Shown in pieces: positions 44,902 to 52,458 of a stretch of DNA of 64,000 bases (positions are counted from its first letter, which is position 1; each line of letters begins with the position of its first letter). The notes beneath the pieces were generated by a model. The model searched no databases, was not told the origin of the DNA, and saw only the letters and a program-made list of their open reading frames with translations. The translations under genes and the position numbers were made by a program. The stretch spans positions 1 through 64,000 of the forward strand of contig JAIELC010000027.1 in NCBI GenBank assembly GCA_019753375.1. Direction: 5' to 3'. The stretch comes from Sphingomonas sp. (GTDB lineage Bacteria > Pseudomonadota > Alphaproteobacteria > Sphingomonadales > Sphingomonadaceae).

Positions 44902-47841
44902 ATGCTGACTCACATAAGCGTTCGCGGCGCGCGCGAGCATAATCTTAAAGACGTTTCGGTGGATATTCCGCGCGACACGCTGACGGTCATTACCGGCCTG
45001 TCTGGCTCGGGCAAGTCGAGCCTGGCGTTCGACACCATCTATGCCGAAGGGCAGCGCCGCTATGTTGAATCGCTGTCGGCCTATGCGCGCCAATTTCTTG
45101 AAATGATGCAAAAGCCCGATGTCGATCATATCGAGGGACTGTCCCCGGCGATCAGCATCGAGCAGAAGACGACCAGCCGAAACCCGCGCTCGACTGTCGC
45201 GACCGTGACCGAAATCTATGATTATATGCGGCTGTTATGGGCGCGGGTTGGGATTCCCTATTCGCCCGCCACCGGTCTGCCGATCTCGGCACAGACGGTC
45301 AGCCAGATGGTCGACCGGGTCATGGCGCTGCCCGAAGGTACCCGGCTGTATCTGCTTGCGCCGGTGGTGCGCGGCCGCAAGGGTGAATATCGCAAGGAGC
45401 TGGCGGAGTGGCAAAAGGCCGGCTTCACCCGCGTCCGCATCGATGGCGACCTGTACGAAATTGATGAAGCCCCCGCGCTCGACAAGAAATACAAGCACGA
45501 CATCGAAGTCGTTGTAGACCGGCTGGTCGTTGGCGCCGACATCGCGACGCGGCTGGCCGACAGTTTTGAAACCGCGCTGAAGCTGGCCGACGGGCTGGCC
45601 TTTGCCGATCTGGTCGATGGCGTCGTGCCGGGCCGTGAGGATGAGGCGCTCGACGCCGGCCAGATGAAAGGCGCGGGCATCCCGCCCAACCGCATCGTGT
45701 TCAGCGAAAAATTCGCCTGCCCCGTATCAGGTTTCACCATCGCCGAAATCGAACCCCGTCTGTTCAGCTTCAACGCCCCGCAAGGCGCGTGCCCGGCGTG
45801 CGACGGGCTGGGCGAAAAACTGCTGTTCGACGAAGACCTTGTTGTTCCCAACCACGCGCTCAGCATCAAAAAGGGCGCGGTCGTGCCCTGGGCGAAATCG
45901 CAACCGCCCAGCCCCTATTACATGCAGGTACTGGGCAGCCTGGCGCGCGAATTCGGCTTCAGCCTTGATACCCCCTGGCAGGATCTGCCCGGCGACGTGC
46001 GGCTGATCATCCTCTACGGCACCGGCGGCAAGCCCGTCACGCTGACTTTTGTCGACGGGCGCAAGACCTATGACGTGAAAAAGCCGTTCGAGGGCGTGAT
46101 CGGCAATCTCAACCGCCGCATGCTCAGCACCGAAAGCGCGTGGATGCGCGAGGAACTGAGCAAATATCAAAGCTCCGCTCCGTGCGAGGTGTGCGGCGGC
46201 GCGCGGTTGAAGCCAGAGGCGCTGGCGGTCAAAGTCGGCATGCGCGACATCAGCAGCATCACCCATTTGTCGGTGGTCGATGCGCTCGACTGGTTTCAGG
46301 CCATTCCGGCTGATTTGTCGCCGCAACAAAACGCCATCGCCGAACGCATCCTGAAGGAGATTCTCGAACGGCTTGGCTTTCTCAACAATGTCGGGCTCGA
46401 TTACCTCAACCTTGATCGCACCAGCGGCACGCTCAGCGGCGGCGAAAGCCAGCGCATCCGGCTTGCCAGCCAGATCGGCAGTGGGCTGTCGGGCGTGCTC
46501 TATGTGCTCGATGAACCCAGCATCGGTCTGCACCAGCGCGATAACGACATGCTGCTCGCCACGCTCCGCCGGCTGCGCGATCTGGGCAATACCGTGCTGG
46601 TCGTCGAACATGATGAAGACGCGATCCGGTCTGCCGATTACATCCTTGATATGGGCCCCGGCGCGGGCGTGCACGGCGGCGACGTGGTTGCGCGCGGCAC
46701 ACTGGCGGAGATCCTCGCAACCACCGGCAGCGTCACCGCCGATTATCTGAACGGCACGCGCGAAATCCCGGTGCCGGCCAAGCGCCGCAAGGGCAATGGC
46801 AAGAAACTGACCGTCCACGGCGCCACCGCCAATAATCTGCGCGGCGTTACCGCCGGCATCCCGCTGGGCACCTTTACCTGCGTCACCGGCGTATCGGGAT
46901 CGGGCAAGTCGAGCTTCACGATCGACACGCTCTACGCCGCCGCTGCCCGCACGCTCAACGGCGCGCGGCTGATCGCGGGTAAGCATGACAAGATCACCGG
47001 CCTCGAATATTGCGACAAGGTCATCGATATCGACCAGTCACCCATCGGCCGCACCCCGCGCAGCAACCCGGCCACCTATACCGGCGCCTTTACCTCGATC
47101 CGCGACTGGTTCGCCGGCCTGCCCGAGGCGCAGGCGCGGGGCTATAAACCCGGCCGCTTCAGCTTCAACGTCAAGGGCGGCCGCTGTGAAGCCTGCACCG
47201 GGGACGGGCTGATCAAGATCGAAATGCACTTCCTGCCCGATGTCTATGTGACGTGCGATGTCTGCCACGGCGCGCGCTATAATCGCGAGACGCTGGAAGT
47301 GAAGTTCAAGGGCATGAGCATCGCCGACGTCCTGAACATGACGGTTGAGGACGCGGTGGAATTTTTCAAGGCAGTGCCCCCCATCCGCGACAAGATGGCG
47401 ATGCTCGCCGAAGTCGGGCTGGGCTATGTCAAGGTTGGCCAGCAAGCCACCACCCTGTCGGGTGGCGAAGCACAGCGCGTCAAACTTGCCAAGGAACTCG
47501 CCCGCCGCTCCACCGGGCAAACGCTCTACATCCTCGATGAACCGACCACCGGGCTGCATTTCGAAGACGTCCGTAAACTCCTCGAAGTGCTCCACGCGCT
47601 GGTCGAACAGGGCAATACCGTGGTGGTGATCGAACATAATCTCGATGTCATCAAGACCGCCGACTGGGTGCTCGATCTGGGGCCGGAAGGCGGCGTAAAG
47701 GGCGGCGAGGTTGTGGCCGAGGGGACGCCCGAACAAGTGGTCAAGGAACCCCGCAGCTTCACCGGCCAGTATCTGAAGCCGCTGTTGGAACGAAAGGCCT
47801 TAACGGCGCGGTCGAAGCGCGAAGAGGTGGCGGCGGAGTGA
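44902..47841 (+). CDS. uvrA: Excinuclease ABC subunit A
   Basis: Damage-recognition ATPase of nucleotide excision repair, 979 aa. Starts [20 protein letters not shown] as in the family. Two ABC modules: Walker [10 protein letters not shown] (residues 32-40) and GVSGSGKSS (~664), each with its signature ([28 protein letters not shown]). Zinc-finger cysteines in [25 protein letters not shown] and CDVCHGARY. No Shine-Dalgarno is seen, and an SOS box abuts the start. The last ~280 bp recur at 48584-48860. The C-terminus ([12 protein letters not shown]) differs from the one encoded by that copy. Confidence 0.97.
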   Translation: MLTHISVRGAREHNLKDVSVDIPRDTLTVITGLSGSGKSSLAFDTIYAEGQRRYVESLSAYARQFLEMMQKPDVDHIEGLSPAISIEQKTTSRNPRSTVATVTEIYDYMRLLWARVGIPYSPATGLPISAQTVSQMVDRVMALPEGTRLYLLAPVVRGRKGEYRKELAEWQKAGFTRVRIDGDLYEIDEAPALDKKYKHDIEVVVDRLVVGADIATRLADSFETALKLADGLAFADLVDGVVPGREDEALDAGQMKGAGIPPNRIVFSEKFACPVSGFTIAEIEPRLFSFNAPQGACPACDGLGEKLLFDEDLVVPNHALSIKKGAVVPWAKSQPPSPYYMQVLGSLAREFGFSLDTPWQDLPGDVRLIILYGTGGKPVTLTFVDGRKTYDVKKPFEGVIGNLNRRMLSTESAWMREELSKYQSSAPCEVCGGARLKPEALAVKVGMRDISSITHLSVVDALDWFQAIPADLSPQQNAIAERILKEILERLGFLNNVGLDYLNLDRTSGTLSGGESQRIRLASQIGSGLSGVLYVLDEPSIGLHQRDNDMLLATLRRLRDLGNTVLVVEHDEDAIRSADYILDMGPGAGVHGGDVVARGTLAEILATTGSVTADYLNGTREIPVPAKRRKGNGKKLTVHGATANNLRGVTAGIPLGTFTCVTGVSGSGKSSFTIDTLYAAAARTLNGARLIAGKHDKITGLEYCDKVIDIDQSPIGRTPRSNPATYTGAFTSIRDWFAGLPEAQARGYKPGRFSFNVKGGRCEACTGDGLIKIEMHFLPDVYVTCDVCHGARYNRETLEVKFKGMSIADVLNMTVEDAVEFFKAVPPIRDKMAMLAEVGLGYVKVGQQATTLSGGEAQRVKLAKELARRSTGQTLYILDEPTTGLHFEDVRKLLEVLHALVEQGNTVVVIEHNLDVIKTADWVLDLGPEGGVKGGEVVAEGTPEQVVKEPRSFTGQYLKPLLERKALTARSKREEVAAE
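47533..47811 (+). repeat. Direct repeat, left copy: 3' end of intact uvrA
   Basis: Pairs with 48584-48860. Offset 1051 at the left, 1049 after a 2-base deletion in the right copy. Similarity stops exactly at GGCGCGG before the two copies take different C-terminal codons. Confidence 0.9.
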
Positions 47842-48386
47842 GTTACCGCCCGGAATTCGAAGCCGCCCTCCGCCTGCTCGCTCGAGCCAGCGAGGCAATG
47901 GTGGCACGCGGTTATCAACGCCCAATCCTTGTCGGCGGCGCGGCGGCAGAATTCTGGTCGACCAGCGCGGTCAGCACCGGCGATTTTGATCTCTGCACAC
48001 CGCGCCAGTCCGAACTTGAGGAAGAATTGCAGCGTCTCGGTTTCGTCAAACCGTCCGGACCGGGTATGGCGACGCGGGGCTGGATACATCCTGATCTGGT
48101 TTTGGGTTTTGAAGTCGTTGCCGACGTGCCGATGGACGGCACCGTCGATGCGGCGCGCATCCGCCTCGTTCAGCCTGTTGGTGAGACCGCGCTGTTCCGG
48201 GTGATTTCGGTTGAAGACCTGATCGCCGATCGCATGGGCCAATATGCGTCCGGCACGGCGCGCGACCGGCTTGATCAGGCGCGCTTGCTGCTTGCTCTTC
48301 ATCCCGATGCCGATCTGGAGTATCTCGATCGGCGGATACGCGAAGAAAGCGATGGCGATTATGGCGTCAAGGACATGCAAGGCTGA
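47838..48386 (+). CDS. Nucleotidyltransferase-fold protein (DUF6036/AbiEii-like), possible toxin
   Basis: 182 aa from a GTG overlapping the uvrA stop (GTGA). The [11 protein letters not shown] loop followed by STGDFDL fits the G-G...D-x-D metal site of minimal nucleotidyltransferases. Later, [28 protein letters not shown] resembles the helical segment of AbiEii/DUF6036-type proteins. Such proteins often act as toxins or as partners in two-gene systems. The exact family is uncertain and enzymatic activity unproven. It forms a unit with the 51-codon gene 16 nt downstream and would be read from the SOS-controlled uvrA promoter. Confidence 0.65.
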   Translation: MSYRPEFEAALRLLARASEAMVARGYQRPILVGGAAAEFWSTSAVSTGDFDLCTPRQSELEEELQRLGFVKPSGPGMATRGWIHPDLVLGFEVVADVPMDGTVDAARIRLVQPVGETALFRVISVEDLIADRMGQYASGTARDRLDQARLLLALHPDADLEYLDRRIREESDGDYGVKDMQG

Positions 48387-48402
48387 CGTTGCGGAGGGGC
48401 AG

Positions 48403-48558
48403 TTGCCAGTCATCGACATGGCAGCAATGGGTCAGCGCATCGCCGCGCGCAAAGCCGCTCTTGGCTTGCCCGATCTGCCCCGCAACAGCGGCAAGCGCCG
48501 CACGGCGAGCAAGCAGGCGTTGCTCAAAGCGATTGAGGATGCGGGTGGAGATTGGTGA
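48403..48558 (+). CDS. Small 51-residue protein, partner of the nucleotidyltransferase-like gene
   Basis: TTG start at 48403 supported by GGAGG five bases upstream; an ATG at 48418 would give 46 residues. Basic and helical: [19 protein letters not shown], then [23 protein letters not shown]. No family recognised. Close spacing to the preceding gene and small charged character resemble an antitoxin or accessory subunit; this is inference. It ends 25 bp before the second uvrA 3' copy. Confidence 0.5.
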   Translation: MPVIDMAAMGQRIAARKAALGLPDLPRNSGKRRTASKQALLKAIEDAGGDW

Positions 48559-48583
48559 GTTTAGCAAGCTGGCACCCCAATTT

Positions 48584-48875
48584 CTCGATGAACCAACCAC
48601 TGGCCTGCATTTCGAAGACGTCCGTAAACTCCTCGAAGTGCTCCACGCGCTGGTCGAACAGGGCAATACCGTGGTGGTGACCGACCATAATCGATGTCAT
48701 CAAGACCGCCGACTGGGTGCTCGATCTGGGGCCGGAAGGCGGCGTAAAGGGCGGCGAGGTTGTGGCCGAGGGGACGCCCGAACAAGTGGTCAAGGAACCC
48801 CGCAGCTTCACCGGCCAGTATCTGAAGCCGCTGTTGGAACGAAAGGCCTTAACGGCGCGGGCAGCGGTCGGATGA
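48584..48875 (+). pseudogene. uvrA 3'-end fragment, frameshifted duplicate
   Basis: 277 bp nearly identical to 47533-47811. It begins mid-gene (CTCGATGAACC), carries a few substitutions in the first 60 bases (ATCGAA to ACCGAC among them) and a 2-base deletion near 48690 that breaks the frame. Past the repeat the original uvrA frame runs into GCAGCGGTCGGA and stops at 48873-48875, i.e. a C-terminus TARAAVG, probably an older natural end of uvrA here or in a donor. No start site, so not expressed as protein. Confidence 0.88.
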
Positions 48876-48912
48876 AATTGACGCCTGCCGATACGCCCAG
48901 CAAGATGCGCGC

Positions 48913-49131
48913 ATGACAGCGCGCGTGGTTATCGATCCGGAAGTATGCGGCGGTCGGCAGATCGTCGCTGGCACACGCATGCGGGTCAGCGACGTGCTCG
49001 ATGCGTTAGCGTCATCCGTCAGCATGGAGGAATTGCTCGGCGATTTTCCATATCTGACGCGCGAAGATGTCATCGCTTGCCTTACCTATGGCGCCCGCGC
49101 GGTTGATCATGCGGTGGTGCAAGCCGCCTGA
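48913..49131 (+). CDS. DUF433-family antitoxin-like protein
   Basis: 72 aa. Short beta strand and HTH-like helices with the family sequence [30 protein letters not shown], then a [22 protein letters not shown] helix. DUF433 proteins are antitoxins paired with PIN-like DUF5615 toxins encoded just downstream. Here the partner starts at 49131, overlapping the stop by one base, but is cut short after about ten codons, so this is an orphan antitoxin. Confidence 0.85.
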   Translation: MTARVVIDPEVCGGRQIVAGTRMRVSDVLDALASSVSMEELLGDFPYLTREDVIACLTYGARAVDHAVVQAA

Positions 49132-49194
49132 TGCGGTTGCTGGTCGATGCCCAGCTTCCGCTTCACCGATGCCACCGTGATCATCCGCGCCTCT
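49131..49194 (+). pseudogene. Truncated DUF5615 (PIN-like) toxin start fused to a fragment of the SRAP gene
   Basis: Opens with [10 protein letters not shown], the usual N-terminus of DUF5615 toxins, in the expected position after DUF433. From 49150 the DNA instead matches the SRAP gene at 49994-50038 (43 of 45 bases) in another frame, and no toxin domain follows. The join lies at the shared CCCAGC-TCCG, suggesting microhomology recombination. Confidence 0.7.
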
Positions 49195-49244
49195 ACCAAA
49201 CGCGCGTGGCTTTTGCGCGTGGACCTAAGGCGATCCCGCCTTCA

Positions 49245-49523
49245 TTACAGGCCCACGGCCTTGCGCAGCGCCTCGTTCATCCGTCCCTGCCAGCCCGGCC
49301 CACCCTCCCGGAATTTGGCGATTACATCAGGGTCAACCCGTAACGTCACCTGCTGCTTCGCCACGCCGCGGATCGGCGGGCGGCCCGCCGTGCGCCACGC
49401 GCCGGGGCGGATGACCTGATCGCCGACGCGCACTTCGGCGCTGTCGAACATCTCCTGAGTCCATTCGGGCGCGTCGTCGGGGTCAACCCAGCCGCTGGCC
49501 AAACCAGCTTTGTTCTCGCTCAT
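49245..49523 (-). CDS. brnA: BrnA-family antitoxin
   Basis: 92 aa. The C-terminal half is a ribbon-helix-helix-type segment KQQVTLRVDPDVIAKFREGGPGWQGRMNEALRKAVGL, typical of BrnA/DUF4415, and the N-terminal half with WTQEMFDSAEVRVGDQVI is the toxin-contact part. Its ATG lies inside the 3' end of brnT (41-nt overlap). BrnA neutralises BrnT and represses their joint promoter. Confidence 0.85.
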   Translation of the reverse strand: MSENKAGLASGWVDPDDAPEWTQEMFDSAEVRVGDQVIRPGAWRTAGRPPIRGVAKQQVTLRVDPDVIAKFREGGPGWQGRMNEALRKAVGL

Positions 49524-49755
49524 TGCATTTCCTCATCGAAATAACGCGACGACCGGTTTTGGTCTCCGCCCACACTACCATCACCAGTCGTTCGTCGAGC
49601 AGGCCAAAAGTCTGGAACCGGGCTTCCGCATAATCGAACCGGTCATCCGGTTGCGTATAGGTCAGCCCCGCGAACAGCCGCGGCGCATCGGCGAAATCCA
49701 GACCGCGCTCGGACAACGTCTTCTTGCGCTTGGCAGGGTCGAAACTGATCTCCAC
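49483..49755 (-). CDS. brnT: BrnT-family ribonuclease toxin
   Basis: 90 aa, GTG start at 49755. BrnT pattern: ISFDPAKRKKTLSERGLDFADAPRLF, DDRFDYAEARFQTFGLLDERLVMVVW, and C-terminal RVISMRKCNEREQSWF with the conserved Arg/Lys cluster. A RelE-like fold RNase that inhibits translation. Toxin precedes antitoxin, the normal BrnTA order. A good promoter lies immediately upstream. Confidence 0.87.
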   Translation of the reverse strand: MEISFDPAKRKKTLSERGLDFADAPRLFAGLTYTQPDDRFDYAEARFQTFGLLDERLVMVVWAETKTGRRVISMRKCNEREQSWFGQRLG

Positions 49756-49763
49756 ATGCCTGA

Positions 49764-49792
49764 ATATGTAGTTACGGAATTAGACTTGTCAA
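49764..49792 (-). promoter_or_regulatory. Predicted brnTA promoter (leaderless-like)
   Basis: On the minus strand TTGACA (49787-49792), 17-bp spacer, ACATAT (49764-49769). The expected transcription start falls within a base or two of the GTG start at 49755, and no Shine-Dalgarno is seen, so leaderless translation is likely. Confidence 0.5.
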
Positions 49793-49882
49793 TTCTCGGG
49801 GCCTGACGGCGCTTTGGCGACGCCGCCCGACGCCGGGCTTGAGCCTCGATTGTGCCGCGCAAAATCGTTAGGCTGCCCGGTC

Positions 49883-50539
49883 ATGTGCAATGAAGCTGCT
49901 CGCCGCATCGCTCTGGGTCAGCTCCGCGATGATTGGTCGCAACTGAAGATCCCGCTGCGTTTTCCGGAGGGCGCGCCCAACATGGCGCCCTTGCCCAGCA
50001 TCCGCATCACCGATGCCACCGTGATCATCCGCGCCTCTGCCGAAGGCGCGGCCCCCGGCGTTGGGCTTGGCGCTGGCACCGGGCTTGCCGCCGAACTCGT
50101 CTCACGGCGGTGGAGCTGGCCGATGGGCGGCAAAATGGGCAGCAAGCCGCTGTATAACTACCGCAGCGAGGGGCGCAGCTTTGCCAATAGCGCGACCGGC
50201 GGGCGCTGCCTGATCCCGGTGGATGGTTTTTATGAATTCACCGCGCCCGTTGATCCGGCGCAGAAGCGCAAGACCAAATGGATCTTCACCCCCGCGCCCA
50301 ATGGTCCGCTAGCGGGTGACTATCTGTGCATCGCCGGGCTGTGGCGCGCCGATGCGGCGGTGGGGGAAGCCTTTACGATGCTCACCTGTGATCCCGGCCC
50401 CGATGTCGCGCCCTATCATGCGCGGCAAGTGGTGCTGATGCCGCGCGCGCATTGGGGCGACTGGATTGGTGGGGTGGTGCCCTCTGCCGATCTTATCGCA
50501 CCGGCGGCGGCGGGGTCGTTGCTGGTCGCGCGGGTGTAA
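49883..50539 (+). CDS. SOS-response-associated peptidase (SRAP / YedK-HMCES family)
   Basis: 218 aa from ATG 49883, chosen so that the essential cysteine is residue 2 (MCNEAARR): SRAP proteins crosslink Cys2 to abasic sites in single-stranded DNA. Other family parts: WSWPMGGKMGSKPLYNYRSEG, GRCLIPVDGFYEF, and a His in APYHARQVVLMPRAHWGDW. An upstream in-frame ATG at 49814 would bury the cysteine. Lies in the same accessory stretch as uvrA and the toxin-like genes. A 45-bp part (49994-50038) is duplicated at 49150-49194. Confidence 0.9.
   Translation: MCNEAARRIALGQLRDDWSQLKIPLRFPEGAPNMAPLPSIRITDATVIIRASAEGAAPGVGLGAGTGLAAELVSRRWSWPMGGKMGSKPLYNYRSEGRSFANSATGGRCLIPVDGFYEFTAPVDPAQKRKTKWIFTPAPNGPLAGDYLCIAGLWRADAAVGEAFTMLTCDPGPDVAPYHARQVVLMPRAHWGDWIGGVVPSADLIAPAAAGSLLVARV
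49994..50038 (+). repeat. 45-bp SRAP segment duplicated at 49150-49194
   Basis: 43 of 45 bases identical; the two differences are T/A changes in the first 15 bases. It encodes PSIRITDATVIIRAS in SRAP. Confidence 0.85.
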
Positions 50540-50608
50540 GGCGCGAGAGAAGGCGCAGGGTTTTTCAGCGCGGGCGATGGCGCGCTGGCGTCGGCAGGAC
50601 AAAGAAAT

Positions 50609-50649
50609 GCCCCGGCGGTGCGACACGGGGGGGTGTGCGCCGCCGGGGC
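50609..50649. terminator. Long GC hairpin, bidirectional terminator candidate
   Basis: Arms 50609-50626 and 50633-50649: GCCCCGGCGG pairs with CCGCCGGGGC, then, after one bulge, ACAC with GTGT. It lies between the SRAP stop and the convergent hexad-repeat gene. The remainder of the 167-bp gap shows nothing else. Confidence 0.6.
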
Positions 50650-50706
50650 CTTCTGATGGCCGAAGGGGATCTTGCCACCAGGAACCGGATTTAGGGGAAG
50701 ACGCGA

Positions 50707-51033
50707 TCAGTGCGGCTTGGCTTTCGACGCGTCGTCATGGTTCATCATCGCATTATCGGTGTGCACCGAATCGCCTGCCTGCATTGCGTCGCCGGCCTTC
50801 ATCGCGCCATCGCTGTGCATCGCATCGCCTGCGTGCATCGAATCGGCGTGCGCCATGTCGTGCGCCTTGCACTTGGCATCTTTGGCGGCAGCAGCGGGGC
50901 TCAATTTGGCGCAATGCGCCTTGATGGCGGCGGCTTGCTGGGCGGTGTGGGCGGCGGTGTGGCTGGCAAAGCCGGGGGCGCCGATGATCATGCTAAGCGA
51001 CAGGGCGGCGGTAGAAAAAAGCGCGCGGGTCAT
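50707..51033 (-). CDS. Exported His/Met-rich hexad-repeat protein (MXKDX-repeat-like)
   Basis: 108 aa from ATG 51033, with GGAGAG upstream. Signal peptide (MTRALFSTAALSLSMIIGAPGFA), a short region with two cysteines (AHCAKL, AKCKAH), then about seven imperfect six-residue units of the type H/K-A-G-D-A-M, ending in MNHDDASKAKPH. Resembles the small periplasmic MXKDX-repeat proteins, whose role is unknown. Repeated His, Met and Asp suggest metal (copper-like) binding, which is inference. Low complexity makes homology uncertain. Confidence 0.65.
   Translation of the reverse strand: MTRALFSTAALSLSMIIGAPGFASHTAAHTAQQAAAIKAHCAKLSPAAAAKDAKCKAHDMAHADSMHAGDAMHSDGAMKAGDAMQAGDSVHTDNAMMNHDDASKAKPH
50745..50852 (-). 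repeat. 18-bp coding repeats in the hexad-repeat gene
   Basis: Roughly six imperfect 18-bp units (for example GTGCATCGCATCGCCTGC on the plus strand) encode the six-residue periodicity, so copy number could vary by slippage. Confidence 0.65.
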
Positions 51034-51310
51034 GGCAATCTCTCCTGGATTGGCCGGACTGCATGGCCCGACATCCGCCATTCGCTCGCGCGCGCGGATT
51101 GGTTACACGGCGGTGTGCCGCGCGCGCGCCTTTTTTGCCGGGCAGGGGCGGTCTATTTGCTAAATCACCACAAAAGGCGCATAGCGCACTCGCTACAGTC
51201 GCAAATCGACGGTCTCTGGCGCTTTGCGGCTCCTCTTTCCTTCTTTCCCTGCTGCCAAGGCACCGGGCGTTCCGGTCGTCGGCACGCCCCCCAACGAAGA
51301 AGGAATGGTT

Positions 51311-51523
51311 ATGGCTATCACGGGCACCGTGAAGTTTTTCAACGCCGACAAGGGCTATGGTTTTATCGCGCCCGATGGCGGCGGCAATGATGCCTTTGTG
51401 CACATCACCGCAGTAGAGCGCGCTGGCCTCACCACGCTACGTCAGGATCAGCGCGTGACGTACGAGCTGGAAGAAGACAAGCGCGGCAAGATGGCGGCGG
51501 CCAATTTGTCGGCAATCGACTAA
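51311..51523 (+). CDS. cspA: Cold-shock protein
   Basis: 70 aa. RNP1 KGYGFIAPD and RNP2 AFVHITAV on an OB fold starting MAITGTVKFFNADKG. The start ATG 51311 has AGAAGGA seven bases upstream; ATG 51305 is too near it. An RNA chaperone. The 277-bp space upstream, which has no other gene, probably includes a long 5' leader, as is common for cold-shock mRNAs. Confidence 0.93.
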   Translation: MAITGTVKFFNADKGYGFIAPDGGGNDAFVHITAVERAGLTTLRQDQRVTYELEEDKRGKMAAANLSAID

Positions 51524-51572
51524 GCAATCATCGGCCGGTCTGATGATCGGCTGACTGATCTGCCGTTACCGG

Positions 51573-51608
51573 CGCCCCGACCTTTTCGCACGACGGATGG
51601 TCGGGGCG
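51573..51608. terminator. 10-bp-arm inverted repeat after cspA
   Basis: CGCCCCGACC and GGTCGGGGCG, perfectly paired across 16 bases, 50 bp past the cspA stop. Probably terminator or 3' stabilising stem; no T-run. Confidence 0.5.
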
Positions 51609-51646
51609 TCGTTCGCTCCTCTCAAGATACCAGGAAGGACCGCCGG

Positions 51647-51937
51647 ATGAGCAACGACGCCGCCTTCTACCGCGCTCGCGCCGAAGCCGAGCAGGCCAAT
51701 GCGCAGGCCGCCACGCTGGACAATGTCCGCGATCGCTGCACGCGCGCCGCCCATGCGTGGGAACAAATGGCCGAACGCGCCGAACAGACACGAGACCAGC
51801 GCCTGGTTCGCGAAGGCGCCGCTGCGCGCGCGCGGGTCGATGCGCTGCTAGATACCGAAATGGCGGCGGCGACCGCGGCTGATGAGACCGCCTCGGTCGA
51901 TCATGAATGGCCCGAAAGCGCCCACGCCGACGGCTGA
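51647..51937 (+). CDS. Small coiled-coil hypothetical protein
   Basis: 96 aa with AGGAAGGA before the ATG. Almost entirely helical and Ala/Arg/Glu-rich (AAFYRARAEAEQANAQAATLDNVRDRCTRAAHAWEQMAERAEQTRDQR...), consistent with a short coiled coil. No membrane segment or signal. No family recognised; its position after cspA gives no functional hint. Confidence 0.6.
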   Translation: MSNDAAFYRARAEAEQANAQAATLDNVRDRCTRAAHAWEQMAERAEQTRDQRLVREGAAARARVDALLDTEMAAATAADETASVDHEWPESAHADG

Positions 51938-52044
51938 CCATTGGGTGGCGGCGCGCAGGCGGGCGTTCCTGCTGCGCTCCGTCCATGCAACCAATTGGGT
52001 TGGTCGCGCATTGATCCTGTATCGCAATGACCAGGAGAAAAACG

Positions 52045-52449
52045 ATGCGCGTCCTTGCCTTGGGGATGCTGGCGGCTGCCTGCACGCTGACCGGCTGTGC
52101 CACCGATGATGGCGGGCGGCCCGGCTATGCCAGCTATCGCCACTATGATTATAACCGGCCCGACCCGCACTATAACGGCTATTATGCCGATCATTATTAC
52201 CGCGACGACACGTCCTATCGCGAACGCCGTTTGCGCCGGAATGACCGCGTCTATCGCGGCCAGGACGGCCGCTATTATTGCCGCCGCTCAGATGGCACCA
52301 CCGGCCTCATCGTCGGCGGTATTGCAGGCGGTTTGCTGGGCAATGTCATCGCACCCGGTGGCTCCAAGACCCTCGGCACCTTGCTGGGTGCGGCTGGCGG
52401 CGCGGCGATTGGCAATGCTGTCGACAAGGATCAGGTGACATGCCGGTAA
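52045..52449 (+). CDS. Glycine-zipper 2TM-domain lipoprotein
   Basis: 134 aa from ATG 52045 after AGGAG. Lipoprotein signal MRVLALGMLAAACTLTGC, a long Tyr/Arg/Asp/His-rich region (RHYDYNRPDPHYNGYYADHYYRDD...), then a glycine-zipper hairpin GLIVGGIAGGLLGNVIAPGGSKTLGTLLGAAGGAAIGNAV. Related to SlyB/Rick17kDa-type outer-membrane lipoproteins, thought to support envelope integrity. Confidence 0.82.
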   Translation: MRVLALGMLAAACTLTGCATDDGGRPGYASYRHYDYNRPDPHYNGYYADHYYRDDTSYRERRLRRNDRVYRGQDGRYYCRRSDGTTGLIVGGIAGGLLGNVIAPGGSKTLGTLLGAAGGAAIGNAVDKDQVTCR

Positions 52450-52458
52450 TCTAATTGA

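Noticed and set aside
48389..48916. 175-codon frame running through the small gene and the uvrA fragment
   Set aside because: It reads the uvrA duplicate partly out of frame and has no better start than the 51-codon gene; best explained by the pseudogene.
49131..49343. 70-codon frame starting [10 protein letters not shown] as an intact toxin
   Set aside because: After about ten residues it loses DUF5615 character and reads an SRAP-derived fragment in the wrong frame.
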